Source of the DNA: Leptodesmis sichuanensis A121
Lineage (GTDB): Bacteria > Cyanobacteriota > Cyanobacteriia > Leptolyngbyales > Leptolyngbyaceae
Direction: 5' to 3'
Assembly (NCBI RefSeq): GCF_021379005.1
Contig: NZ_CP075171.1
Coordinates: 806,001-870,000 of the forward strand
Length of the DNA: 64,000 nt
The position numbers and the translations under genes are program-made. Below are positions 1 through 8,113 of the stretch, in pieces (position 1 is the stretch's first letter; each line of letters begins with the position of its first letter). Below the pieces are notes generated by a model, which had not been told where the DNA came from, did not search any database, and was given only the letters and a program-made list of their open reading frames with translations.

Positions 1-15
1 TGGACAAGAGTTTCA

Positions 16-63
16 GTCCATTTGAATGGACTTGCGCTGTTAGCCCAAAATTTATTTTAGGGC
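16..63. repeat. Double-hairpin intergenic repeat
   Basis: Two adjacent hairpins. The first has 7-bp arms GTCCATT/AATGGAC at 16-31. The second has arms GCCC+AAAAT and ATTTT+A+GGGC at 43-63. This two-stem layout, with a tagcc/ggcgg second stem, resembles dispersed intergenic repeats I remember from other filamentous cyanobacteria. That link is from memory and is not shown by the window. The rest of 64-169 shows no gene. Confidence 0.45.
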
Positions 64-201
64 GGGTGGACAACAGAGCCATGAGCCTTTCGGAACTTTT
101 GTCAGTCAATCAGCTCATCCAGATGGGCACACTTTGTTTTGCCCATTCTCCTTCTATTGTTTGAATCTAATTTGCAAGAGTGCATCCCAGTTTTGTAAGA
201 C

Positions 202-1029
202 TCATTTTGAGAATTGCCCATTAAGGTAAGCACAGCGTTGCTTCAGCACCTGTGGTACGTTACCCTTTTCCCACTGCGCCCCCGATATCTTGACGCGCCG
301 CCCGACTTGTTTGACCGTTGATTCAATTGCACCAGAACCAATGGAAATGCCTTCGGCTTGATAATAGCCATAGTTGACAATCCGCTGTCGATGCTTGTTG
401 AGATAGGCAATGAAAGTCGCAACCCGCTCGTGTTGCCAATCCTCAAACTGGATGATCGCTCCCTCGACATCGCCCTGCCACAAGCAGGCTTCCACCACCG
501 CTAAACGTTGCTGGGAACCACCCACCTTGCCCAAATTCTCGATGAGGTGATACCAATCCAAAATCTCCCGTCTTTGGGTCGTGGTGCCGATCTGGGCATA
601 AATATTCCAGATCCCATCGTGCCCATCTCCTAAGCAAGTGAGCGGGTCAGACAAGGGTTGAGGGTTGACCCAGTTAACCAATTGCTCGTTATCCTGGAAA
701 AAAGCAGCCACACAGCACTCGTGCAGATTCACCCCCTTGTAATCTCGCCATTCACTCGGTTGTCCTTGAGGGGTTCGCAATCGTACTTTGCCGCCGTCTA
801 CACTCATCTCCTCAACCACTCCTGCCACTTGCGGTAACTCGAAGGTTTGACGATGGACTAATCGTTGTTGAGTGCTGTGAGTAACCTTCACCCCAGTCAA
901 CACTTCGATGTCTTCTGCCGCTCGCTCATACGACTCGTTGGCACTGAGCAACAAACAACACTGCTCCAGGTAAGGACTCCAGCGTGTGTAGGCTTTCACC
1001 TCCAGAATTTGTGCCTGTTTCTCGCTCAA
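202..1029 (-). CDS. ISKra4-family transposase, C-terminal (catalytic) frame
   Basis: A 275-residue catalytic part of an ISKra4-type DDE transposase. Likely acidic residues lie in SVDGGKV (about residue 77), GDGHDG (about 136) and the GSGAIES motif near residue 230 that supplies the Glu. DWYHLIENL is typical of the family. The frame opens with TTG at 1029 inside the stop codon region of the upstream frame (4-bp overlap, CTTGAGC) and is in the -1 frame. The full protein may therefore come from frameshifting or coupled re-initiation, as reported for some members of this family. No stop codons or deletions are seen. Confidence 0.8.
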   Translation of the reverse strand: MSEKQAQILEVKAYTRWSPYLEQCCLLLSANESYERAAEDIEVLTGVKVTHSTQQRLVHRQTFELPQVAGVVEEMSVDGGKVRLRTPQGQPSEWRDYKGVNLHECCVAAFFQDNEQLVNWVNPQPLSDPLTCLGDGHDGIWNIYAQIGTTTQRREILDWYHLIENLGKVGGSQQRLAVVEACLWQGDVEGAIIQFEDWQHERVATFIAYLNKHRQRIVNYGYYQAEGISIGSGAIESTVKQVGRRVKISGAQWEKGNVPQVLKQRCAYLNGQFSK

Positions 1030-1262
1030 GTGCAGTCGTCCGACGATACTGTCGAGGCTGCGCTTTCGTCCACTTGTGGTGCCGCTGCTTGTTGCAATAA
1101 AAAATCCCCGAGTTCTGGACCGACGTGTTCCAGCAGATGCCCTCTTACTGCTACCTCAATCCCTGCTAATGTTTTTACTTGCTCCGGGTCGGTTTCCTCG
1201 TACAGCAGAGCGGCAAGGGCACGAGCATGGGCTTGAATTTGGGCTTTTTTCTCAGCGTCCAT
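1026..1262 (-). CDS. ISKra4-family transposase, N-terminal frame
   Basis: A 78-residue frame starting at ATG 1262 and ending in the TGA at 1026-1028, which overlaps the catalytic frame. It is Ala/Glu-rich and helical, and fits the N-terminal domain of two-frame ISKra4 transposases. On its own it lacks catalytic residues. Joined to the downstream frame it would give a protein of about 350 residues, a plausible family length. Whether this is a programmed frameshift or simple decay cannot be decided here, but neither frame has other lesions. Confidence 0.65.
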   Translation of the reverse strand: MDAEKKAQIQAHARALAALLYEETDPEQVKTLAGIEVAVRGHLLEHVGPELGDFLLQQAAAPQVDESAASTVSSDDCT

Positions 1263-1402
1263 TGGAGTTATCGGCTAAAGGTGGAATGCTCAAAGTTTAG
1301 CGTTGTCTCCCAAACATAGCCCTAAGCACTTATACTCATCGCAAATGTGGGATGCACTCATTTGCAAGAATTCCAATCGTGAATCTGCAGAATTTCTCCC
1401 AT

Positions 1403-2260
1403 CTACTGACTTACGGCTGAAAACAGCGCTGAGTAATCTTTATCCGCCAAGCCCAATTCCAGGGTTTTGGTCAGGATGGATTGAACAGCCATTACGAGTT
1501 CGGGATTCAGTCCCAGGGATTGGGCTTCCGTGAGAAACAGGCCCATATCTTTCGCCAGGTGTTTGGTGGGGAAGTTGGGATGTTCGTAGTTGCGATCGAG
1601 CATCCGTTGCAGTTTCTTGTCAAAGGTGGGGGCATACAGAGCGCTTTCCCGCAAAATCTCCATAAACAGATCCACACTGGCGTGCTGCCGTTGAATAAAT
1701 CCCAGGCTGGTGGCAAAGGCAGAGGTGAGAGAACCGATCAACTGATTCAGAGCCAGTTTAACTGCAGCGGCAGCACCCACAGGGCCAATTAATCGAGGAT
1801 TAGGGCCAAAGCAACTGAGGACTTCCTGCCATTGCTCAAATTGTTCTGAAGTGGCTCCCACCATGACGATCAATTTGCCGCTCTGCGCTTCAGGAATGCT
1901 GCCCAAAACAGGGGCTTCCAGGTAATCGCCACCAGCCGCGAGAATATCGGCTTGCAGGGCACGGCTTTCTGCAGGGGCGATCGTTCCCATTTGAATCACC
2001 GTCTTACCTGCCAGTTCTGCCCGACAGGCTGCCGACAGCACGACTTCTCGAATCGCCTCAGCATTGGTCAGCATCAGGATAATGCAGGTGGATGTCTGGA
2101 TTAGTTGTTGGGGAGAAGGGGCGATCGCGACTCCCAGCTTTTGCAGCGGAACTAATTTTTCGGCTGTGCGGTTGTAGGCCATCAACGAAAACCCCGTATT
2201 TAATAGCCTTTCCGCCATTGGCAATCCCATTAACCCCGTGCCAATTAATCCAATTTCCAT
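1403..2260 (-). CDS. NAD(P)-dependent oxidoreductase (6PGDH/beta-hydroxyacid dehydrogenase family)
   Basis: About 285 residues. The Rossmann fold opens with IGLIGTGLMGLPMAERL, the dinucleotide-binding Gly motif of the beta-hydroxyacid dehydrogenase family. Family features follow: a segment like the substrate-binding DAPVSG motif (EAPVLGSIPEAQSG) and the catalytic-Lys region (VKLALNQLIGS). The family reduces or oxidises small beta-hydroxyacids such as tartronate semialdehyde or succinic semialdehyde; the substrate here is unknown. The ATG at 2260 is preferred to an upstream TTG (2287) because GGAGGG lies just before it. It is divergent from the cobA-hemD gene, about 90 bp away. Confidence 0.85.
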   Translation of the reverse strand: MEIGLIGTGLMGLPMAERLLNTGFSLMAYNRTAEKLVPLQKLGVAIAPSPQQLIQTSTCIILMLTNAEAIREVVLSAACRAELAGKTVIQMGTIAPAESRALQADILAAGGDYLEAPVLGSIPEAQSGKLIVMVGATSEQFEQWQEVLSCFGPNPRLIGPVGAAAAVKLALNQLIGSLTSAFATSLGFIQRQHASVDLFMEILRESALYAPTFDKKLQRMLDRNYEHPNFPTKHLAKDMGLFLTEAQSLGLNPELVMAVQSILTKTLELGLADKDYSALFSAVSQ

Positions 2261-2352
2261 ACTTTGCCCTCCAATCCAGTGCTGCAACGATACCTTATCG
2301 GATTAGGCTAGGATTTAGCAAAATTCTGATCACGCGGCTTCTAGGTAGAACT

Positions 2353-4242
2353 ATGGCAGACCAAGCAGGTAAAGTATATCTCGTTGGTTCCGGGCCTGGA
2401 GATGCCGCCTATCTAACGGTACAGGCTCAGGAATTATTGAGTCGAGCGGAAGTGGTTGTCTACGATGCGCTGGTAGACAACGATTTGCTCAAAGGGGTTC
2501 CGGAGGGTTGCCTGAAACTGAATGTGGGCAAACGAGGTGGCCAACCCAGCACGCCTCAATCTGAAATTAATCAGTTGCTGGTGGAATACTGCCAGCAGGG
2601 AAAGCAGGTTGTACGCCTGAAGAATGGCGACCCCTTTATTTTTGGGCGGGCTGAATCAGAAATTAAAGCCTTGAGAAGGGCTGGCTGCGAATATGAAGTA
2701 CTGCCCGGTCTGTCTTCGGCTCTCGTCGCCCCCCTGCTGGCTGGGATTCCCTTAACCGATCCAGATCTAAGCCAGTGCTTCACCGTGCTGACTGCTCATA
2801 ATCCGGATTCTCTCCCCTGGGTATCGCTGGCCCGCATAGAAACCCTGGTCATTCTCATGGGAGGCCGTACTCTACCAGAAATTGTGCGGCGGTTAAGGGG
2901 GCATGGACGATCGCCCGACACCCCCGTAGCCATCATTCGCTATGCAGGTCGTCCAGAGCAGCAGGTCTGGGAAGGCACTCTATCCAACATCCTGGCGAAA
3001 ACCGCTGAAGCCTCCCTTGCCCCCTGTGTGATTGTGATTGGGGAAGTCGTCCGTCTCCGCAAATACATCCAACCCCAAACATCAGACGCTACCAAGACAA
3101 CCAGCAAATCTCAACGCCAGGAAATTCCAGCCGAACCTACCCATTTCTCTACCCGCCCCCCCCGTACAGACGCGATTAGTCCCGTCTCTACTCCCACCCC
3201 TACTGCCTCCCCACCAGCCGATCTCCCTCCTCTTAACCTCCCCACCACCCCCACATCCCTCACTTCTTCCACCCCCACCCCCCTGCCCCCCCTCTCCTCG
3301 CCCTCCCCCTCTCCTCTCTCTTCTCCACTCGTGTTGCCCACCGAACCCCCTGCCCCAGCCACCCCCCTCCCGCTGGCCGATAAAATCGTTCTCGTCACCC
3401 GTGCCGCCAGCCAATCCAGCCAGTTCACCCAACTGCTGCAGGAGCAGGGAGCCAGGGTTATAGAAATGCCAACCCTGGAAATTGGGCCGCCATCTAGCTG
3501 GAGAGAACTGGATGATGCGATCGCCCATTTGGAAGACTTTGACTGGCTGATTCTCACCTCGACCAATGGTGTCGATTACTTCTTTGAACGTCTGAAAGCC
3601 TATCAGGATGGGGATGCCAGCCTTTACTGCAACATTCGGATCGCTGTAGTGGGTGAAAAAACGGCCCAACGGTTAGCGAAATGGGGAGTTCAGCCCGACT
3701 TCATCCCGCCCAACTTCATCGCCGATTCTCTAATCGCTAAGTTTCCCGAACCCTTGAGTGGCCTGAGAATTCTCTTTCCCAGGGTGGAAAGTGGAGGCCG
3801 GGAAGTGCTGGTGAAAGAATTTGGCAGCCAGGGAGCCAGAGTACGAGAAGTCGCCGCTTACGAATCCCGCTGTCCCACAACGATCGCACCTGAAGCTCTG
3901 GCCGCTCTCCAAAATAAAGCCATTGATGTGATCACCTTCGCCAGTTCTAAAACCGTGCAGAACTTCTGCCAGCTTTCCCTGCAAGCCGATCCCTCCTGGC
4001 AATCCTGGCTGGAAGAAGTCTGCATCGCTTCGATCGGCCCTCAAACTAGCAAAACCTGCGAGAGTTTATTAGGCCGAGTCGATGTCGAAGCAACAGAGCA
4101 TACCCTGGATGGACTGACACAGGCGATCGTCGATTGGGCCAGCAGCGACCAGGAAAGCCAGGGAAATACGGGAGATAGGGAGGGCAAGGAAGATGCAGAA
4201 GAACGTAATGCGATCATGGGTGACACGATCATGGGCGAATGA
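2353..4242 (+). CDS. cobA-hemD: Uroporphyrinogen-III C-methyltransferase / uroporphyrinogen-III synthase fusion
   Basis: A 629-residue bifunctional tetrapyrrole enzyme. Residues about 1-245 are the SAM-dependent methyltransferase that makes precorrin-2 for sirohaem and cobalamin: VYLVGSGPGD near the start, then RLKNGDPFIFGR near residue 90. From about 342 it is uroporphyrinogen-III synthase (HemD), which closes the tetrapyrrole ring. The two are joined by a linker of about 95 residues made almost only of Pro, Ser and Thr, with a near-pure pyrimidine coding strand (about 3150-3375). A charged tail (about residues 598-629) follows HemD. The start ATGGCAGACC at 2353 places the SUMT motif at the usual distance; longer upstream frames look non-coding. 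Confidence 0.92.
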   Translation: MADQAGKVYLVGSGPGDAAYLTVQAQELLSRAEVVVYDALVDNDLLKGVPEGCLKLNVGKRGGQPSTPQSEINQLLVEYCQQGKQVVRLKNGDPFIFGRAESEIKALRRAGCEYEVLPGLSSALVAPLLAGIPLTDPDLSQCFTVLTAHNPDSLPWVSLARIETLVILMGGRTLPEIVRRLRGHGRSPDTPVAIIRYAGRPEQQVWEGTLSNILAKTAEASLAPCVIVIGEVVRLRKYIQPQTSDATKTTSKSQRQEIPAEPTHFSTRPPRTDAISPVSTPTPTASPPADLPPLNLPTTPTSLTSSTPTPLPPLSSPSPSPLSSPLVLPTEPPAPATPLPLADKIVLVTRAASQSSQFTQLLQEQGARVIEMPTLEIGPPSSWRELDDAIAHLEDFDWLILTSTNGVDYFFERLKAYQDGDASLYCNIRIAVVGEKTAQRLAKWGVQPDFIPPNFIADSLIAKFPEPLSGLRILFPRVESGGREVLVKEFGSQGARVREVAAYESRCPTTIAPEALAALQNKAIDVITFASSKTVQNFCQLSLQADPSWQSWLEEVCIASIGPQTSKTCESLLGRVDVEATEHTLDGLTQAIVDWASSDQESQGNTGDREGKEDAEERNAIMGDTIMGE

Positions 4243-4280
4243 CAGCACACGTCCCTCCTAACTCCCAATCCCTGATCCCT

Positions 4281-5670
4281 GGGTGTGACTAAAATTTGAT
4301 GTAGCTATTCTGCAAAAGTGAAGCCATAGCGATTAATCTTTGACCAAAATTGCTGCCATCGTCCTTGACTGTAACTCAAGGTTCGTAAGCTCAAAACAAT
4401 CCCCGCTCCATGTTCTTTCCACTTCATTCCAGAGCCACACAGACGTGCTTTGACAATGACTTTACATCCCGCTTCGGTGACTCCTGAGCCAATGGGTAAA
4501 TGAGCAGCAATCGCCTCGGCATAGCGCATCTGATGGTGGTGATTGCGAAAGTAAGTGATGGCATCTTGTAATCCCTTTTGCACCGATTGACTCACCCGTT
4601 TCGGCACAATGGTTTCCATTTCTGTCAGCAGTCGTTGAGCGGCACCCACCTCGTGCTTCAGCAGATGACAATGCTCATCCATCCAGCTTTTTTGATGTTT
4701 AGGATTGCGGGGATGGATGGCTTTAGCAACGTTGTCGAGATACTGAGTGGCATGAAAGAAATCCAAAACTTGACTATCCGTGACGGGTTCGAGAAACGTC
4801 CAATTCTCCGGTGCTCCATCGGCTAACCCTTGATAATGGGAGTTGGGATACAACCGTTTGATGTGTTCAATTTCTCGTCGCATTCGATCTAAAAAGGTTT
4901 GCCGTCCCTGTTCGGGTGCGGCGGCGACATAGGTGGTGTGGAGCCTTTCCCCTTGAGCATCATAGAGACTGAGGGTCCCAATCATGGCTTGGCGAAATCC
5001 GTCTTTGCATAACAACAGGCAGGTGCCATCGACACCGAGACTGACCGTTGCCACCTCTACAGGTAATTTTGGTGTCTGATAGTGCCAATCCTCTTCCTTG
5101 AGCAAGGCAATCTCACCGACCGCTTCGGCTAACGTTTGCACAAACGAACGGTGGATCACTCGTCCATGATTTTCCCGCAAATCTTCTACCACTCGGACAC
5201 TACTCATCTCCGCATATTTGTGGGAGATTTGTTTGGCCAACCGGGGGGTTGAAGTCATGATGATCCGAGCATCGACTTCCAGGGGACAAAAGGTGGGTCC
5301 ACCCGCGCTCGTTTGGTACACATGCCGATGTACTTCTACTGTTCCATAAGGGGTTTGATAGGTTTTGGGCAATTGTCCTTTACTCGTCCAATTCATCCCG
5401 CCCATTGCAATGGCACTGCCATCGGTATCAAACTGTTTGAGCGCTGCTCCACTGGCCAGAGTTCCTGCTTCATTCAGTACTGATTGGATGGTTTCTTCGG
5501 TGTCTAGAAATGATTGACTCAGAGGAATAGTAATTTGAAGAGTGATTGACTCTGTTGTACTTTGGACAATAGTTGCGGTCATTCCTTGCCCCTCCACAAG
5601 TCTGGGAAAGAGAATCCAGTCTTCAGAGCATATCAGGTCTTACCTCCTACATCAAATTTTAGTCAAACCC
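4281..5670 (-). mobile_element. ISKra4-family insertion sequence, copy 1 (1,390 bp)
   Basis: The ends are inverted repeats of about 24 bp with one mismatch, starting GGGT(G/T)TGACTAAAATTTG. An 8-bp duplication TGATCCCT flanks it (4273-4280 and 5671-5678). One transposase gene fills the element. An apparently identical copy of the same length lies at 12327-13716. The insertion landed in a tract of degenerate 7-bp repeats (ATCCCTG/ATCCCTA) downstream of cobA-hemD. Confidence 0.93.
4305..5582 (-). CDS. ISKra4-family transposase (copy 1)
   Basis: About 425 residues. A DDE transposase with likely catalytic residues in SLGVDGTCLLL, GLADGAPENW and GSGVTEAGCK; the last, with RLCGSGMKW after it, is a hallmark of ISKra4 transposases. 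DFFHATQYL precedes the third motif. The ATG at 5582 is preferred because GGAGGGG lies 7-8 bases before it; a GTG at 5597 would add five residues. The translation is identical to the copy at 12351-13628, so one has arisen recently from the other or from a shared donor. Confidence 0.9.
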   Translation of the reverse strand: MTATIVQSTTESITLQITIPLSQSFLDTEETIQSVLNEAGTLASGAALKQFDTDGSAIAMGGMNWTSKGQLPKTYQTPYGTVEVHRHVYQTSAGGPTFCPLEVDARIIMTSTPRLAKQISHKYAEMSSVRVVEDLRENHGRVIHRSFVQTLAEAVGEIALLKEEDWHYQTPKLPVEVATVSLGVDGTCLLLCKDGFRQAMIGTLSLYDAQGERLHTTYVAAAPEQGRQTFLDRMRREIEHIKRLYPNSHYQGLADGAPENWTFLEPVTDSQVLDFFHATQYLDNVAKAIHPRNPKHQKSWMDEHCHLLKHEVGAAQRLLTEMETIVPKRVSQSVQKGLQDAITYFRNHHHQMRYAEAIAAHLPIGSGVTEAGCKVIVKARLCGSGMKWKEHGAGIVLSLRTLSYSQGRWQQFWSKINRYGFTFAE

Positions 5671-5717
5671 TGATCCCTAATCCCCGATCCCTGATCTCTA
5701 ACCCTTGATCCCCCAAT
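5671..5717. repeat. Degenerate heptanucleotide tandem repeats
   Basis: Units of the form ATCCCTG, ATCCCTA and ATCCCCG run from 5672 to about 5717 and continue on the other side of the IS at 4267-4280. Before the insertion this was one tract between cobA-hemD and argF. It resembles the short tandemly repeated repetitive (STRR) sequences known from filamentous cyanobacteria. Similar traces occur at about 10636-10690, 41505-41535 (other strand sense) and 55640-55678. Confidence 0.6.
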
Positions 5718-5786
5718 TTTCCCAATTCCGACTAGGCTAACCCATCAGGATTTGATAGGGTTTTAGACAGTTTGCTACAAGGATGA

Positions 5787-6716
5787 ATGGTGATGGGGTC
5801 ACTCACGGGACGAGATTTGTTGAGCATGGCGGATCTGACGGCAGAGGAACTGCAAGAGCTATTGCGATTAGCCGCTCAGTTAAAGTCAGGGGCATTAAGT
5901 TTGAGATGTGAGAAGATTTTGGGGCTGCTGTTCTATAAAGCGTCTACCCGAACTCGTGTCAGCTTCACTTCAGCCATGTATCGTTTGGGAGGACAGGTGT
6001 TAGACCTGAATCCGAATGTGACGCAGGTGAGTCGAGGGGAACCCCTGGAAGACACGGCCCGTGTTTTAGATCGCTATATTGATATCCTGGCGATTCGCAC
6101 CTTTGATCAGCATGACCTGGAAAAGTTTGCTGAATATACCGAAATTCCCATCATCAACGCCCTCAGCGATCGCGAACATCCCTGTCAGGTGTTAGCCGAT
6201 TTACAAACCATTCAGGAATCCTTCAACACACTGGAGGGAATCACCCTCACCTATGTTGGGGATGGCAGCAATAACATGGCTCACTCCCTGTTGTTGGGAT
6301 GCGCCCTGGTAGGAATGAATGTACGGATTGCTTCACCCGCTGAATACCAGCCTTTGGAACCCATTGTGCAACAGGCAAAAGCCATCGCAGGCGATCGCTC
6401 TGAAGTGACCGTTACCACGGATGCGATTGCTGCTGTTCAGGGAAGCCAGGTTGTGTATACGGATGTGTGGGCCAGCATGGGTCAGGAAAGTTCGGCTCAA
6501 TCCCGAATTCCCATCTTTCAACCCTATCAGGTGAATGAGCAACTGATGGCCCATGCGGATAGGCAGGCGATCGTACTGCATTGCCTGCCCGCCCATCGCG
6601 GCGAAGAAATTACCAATGGCGTCATCGAAGGGTCTCAATCCCGTGTGTGGGATCAGGCGGAAAACCGGATGCACGCTCAACAAGCTCTGATTGCCAGTTT
6701 ATTGGGTGTAAAGTAA
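5787..6716 (+). CDS. argF: Ornithine carbamoyltransferase
   Basis: 309 residues, the normal length. It transfers the carbamoyl group from carbamoyl phosphate to ornithine, giving citrulline in arginine synthesis. The carbamoyl-phosphate loop STRTRVSF is near residue 53, HPCQ near 131, and the ornithine-binding/catalytic HCLPAHRGEEI near 265. The start ATGGTGATGG at 5787 follows AAGGA; a second ATG two codons later is also possible. The gene stands alone, between the IS and lexA, without other arg genes nearby. Confidence 0.95.
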   Translation: MVMGSLTGRDLLSMADLTAEELQELLRLAAQLKSGALSLRCEKILGLLFYKASTRTRVSFTSAMYRLGGQVLDLNPNVTQVSRGEPLEDTARVLDRYIDILAIRTFDQHDLEKFAEYTEIPIINALSDREHPCQVLADLQTIQESFNTLEGITLTYVGDGSNNMAHSLLLGCALVGMNVRIASPAEYQPLEPIVQQAKAIAGDRSEVTVTTDAIAAVQGSQVVYTDVWASMGQESSAQSRIPIFQPYQVNEQLMAHADRQAIVLHCLPAHRGEEITNGVIEGSQSRVWDQAENRMHAQQALIASLLGVK

Positions 6717-6807
6717 GGGCAAGCTTTGGGAGAGTAAGCCTTTTCCGGGACAACACAAACCTTCATATAAGAAATTTGATAAACGCTGGACAGAAATACT
6801 TTTTGAT

Positions 6808-6837
6808 GGTACAAGTGTATCAAGGTACATTATTTCT
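6808..6837. promoter_or_regulatory. Candidate LexA-box-like sites upstream of lexA
   Basis: Two sites, GGTACAAGTGTATC (6808-6821) and GGTACATTATTTCT (6824-6837), each differ by about one position from the cyanobacterial SOS box as I recall it (RGTAC, 3-nt gap, DGTWCB). They lie 28-57 bases before the lexA start, where an autorepressor would act. Low confidence: each has a mismatch in a core base. Confidence 0.3.
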
Positions 6838-6864
6838 ACCTCAAACCCTTTCTGCCTAACACTT

Positions 6865-7473
6865 ATGGATTCCCTTACTGAAGCCCAACAAGAACTCTAC
6901 GATTGGCTGGTAGAGTATATCCGCGAGAATCAATATCCCCCTTCCATTCGGCAGATGATGAAAGCAATGGGATTGAAGTCTCCTGCTCCTGTGCAAAGCC
7001 GCCTGGAACACTTGCGATCGAAGGGTTATATTCAGTGGACAGAAGGGAAAGCCCGGACTATTCAGCTAACCCAGAACGCCATGCGGGGAGTTCCCATTAA
7101 GGGAGTGATTGCCGCTGGTAGCCTGGTTGATGTCTTCCCTGATGCAGAGGTAGAGTATCTGGATCTAGCAGGTCTTTCCTTGAAACCCAACTACTTTGCC
7201 TTGCAGGTTCGGGGTGACAGCATGGTCGATGCCATGATCGATGATGGCGACATTGTCATTCTTAAGCCTGTTCCAGATCCCAAAACTTTGAAGAACGGCA
7301 CGATCGTAGCCGCCAGAGTCGAAAATCAGACGACCCTCAAATACTTCCACCGCAAAGGCGGCAAGGTCACTCTGGAACCTGCCAACAAAGCCTATCAGCC
7401 GATCGAAGTTCCAGCCTCCCAGGTTGAAATTCAGGGTGCTCTGGTGCATGTGTGGCGGGATTATAGTGCGTAG
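6865..7473 (+). CDS. lexA: LexA repressor (S24 self-cleaving type)
   Basis: 202 residues. Residues 1-70 form the winged-helix DNA-binding domain (REN..PPSIRQMMKAMG). The C-terminal half is the S24 peptidase/dimer domain. The cleavage bond Ala84-Gly85 (VIAAGSL), catalytic Ser119 (RGDSMVDAM) and Lys159 (TTLKYF) are all present, so RecA-stimulated self-cleavage should be possible. This matters because some cyanobacterial LexA proteins (for example Synechocystis) lack these residues. Autoregulation is likely in view of the candidate boxes upstream. Confidence 0.95.
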   Translation: MDSLTEAQQELYDWLVEYIRENQYPPSIRQMMKAMGLKSPAPVQSRLEHLRSKGYIQWTEGKARTIQLTQNAMRGVPIKGVIAAGSLVDVFPDAEVEYLDLAGLSLKPNYFALQVRGDSMVDAMIDDGDIVILKPVPDPKTLKNGTIVAARVENQTTLKYFHRKGGKVTLEPANKAYQPIEVPASQVEIQGALVHVWRDYSA

Positions 7474-7491
7474 TCTGCTTGATTCCATTGG

Positions 7492-7517
7492 GTTGCTCTA
7501 GACAACAGCAACTTTCT
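7492..7517 (+). terminator. Possible terminator after lexA
   Basis: The hairpin GTTGCT, 9-nt loop, AGCAAC is followed by TTTCT, about 19 bases after the lexA stop. The stem is short (6 bp) and the T tract weak. Confidence 0.3.
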
Positions 7518-7597
7518 GGCTGGGAGTATAGCCAGGGAAAATTCGATACTGATAAGGGGTTTTGAATTTCGCGTTTTACTCTAATTCCTAATCCCTC

Positions 7598-8068
7598 TTA
7601 CAATCCCCCCAAACTATTCCCTCGCTGCCGCATCAGATCTGCCAACTTTTGCCGCTGCTCCGGATTCAGGACCTTACGGATTGCCAGCATACTCTCCATC
7701 CGAGTATCCGATAACTCCTGCCTGAGCCGCTGCACCTGATCAAACTTTTGTCGCACCTGCTCGGTAGAGGCGTTCCCGGCCATTAATTCCTTGAGTTCCC
7801 GCTGTGCTTGTTGAGCTGCCCGCCGTTGTTGGGTTAATCGTCCCTGATACTGGCTGCGAATTTGTCTAATTTTTTGAATTTGCTCTGAAGATAAATTTAG
7901 CTCTTTCAGCCAGCCTCTGGCCTCAGCACGCTTGGGCTGGTTCAGTTGGGCCAGGGCTATAGAGTGGGAAATAGCAGAGCTGACTACAGCAACAGGAGGG
8001 GTGAGGACGATCGCACTCCCCATTGTCATTACCAGTGCTGCAAGTGTAGAAACAGGACGAATCACCAT
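7598..8068 (-). CDS. Spy/CpxP-like (LTXXQ) periplasmic protein
   Basis: About 156 residues. An N-terminal hydrophobic stretch looks like a signal peptide ending near SIALAQ. The rest is an all-helical, Gln/Arg-rich region (LNLSSEQIQKIRQIRSQYQ ... LNPEQRQKLADLM) of the Spy/CpxP type, whose members bind unfolded proteins or metals in the periplasm. The ATG at 8068 is chosen over a TTG at 8098. It is the last gene of the operon with the ECF sigma factor and anti-sigma factor (46 bp after the latter), so it is probably an envelope-stress output or feedback sensor. That role is inference. Confidence 0.75.
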   Translation of the reverse strand: MVIRPVSTLAALVMTMGSAIVLTPPVAVVSSAISHSIALAQLNQPKRAEARGWLKELNLSSEQIQKIRQIRSQYQGRLTQQRRAAQQAQRELKELMAGNASTEQVRQKFDQVQRLRQELSDTRMESMLAIRKVLNPEQRQKLADLMRQRGNSLGGL

Positions 8069-8113
8069 AGGATTTACCCCTGGAAAGGGACTGAACAATA
8101 GTTAACACTCTGG

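Larger units (their letters stand above)
178..1359 (-). mobile_element. Complete ISKra4-family insertion sequence (two-ORF type)
   Basis: An element of about 1,182 bp. Its ends form inverted repeats starting GAGTGCATCCCA (left 178-197; right 1340-1359 read in reverse), with about 16 of 20 positions alike. It is flanked by a perfect 8-bp direct repeat ATTTGCAA (170-177 and 1360-1367), taken as the target-site duplication. It carries two overlapping transposase frames on the minus strand. Intact ends and duplication suggest a fairly recent insertion. It sits about 40 bp beyond the 3' end of the dehydrogenase gene at 1403. Confidence 0.85.

Noticed and set aside
3082-3669. Gly/Arg/Glu-rich 195-codon frame opposite cobA-hemD
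   Set aside because: It is the complement of the pyrimidine-rich linker; composition bias keeps it open by chance.
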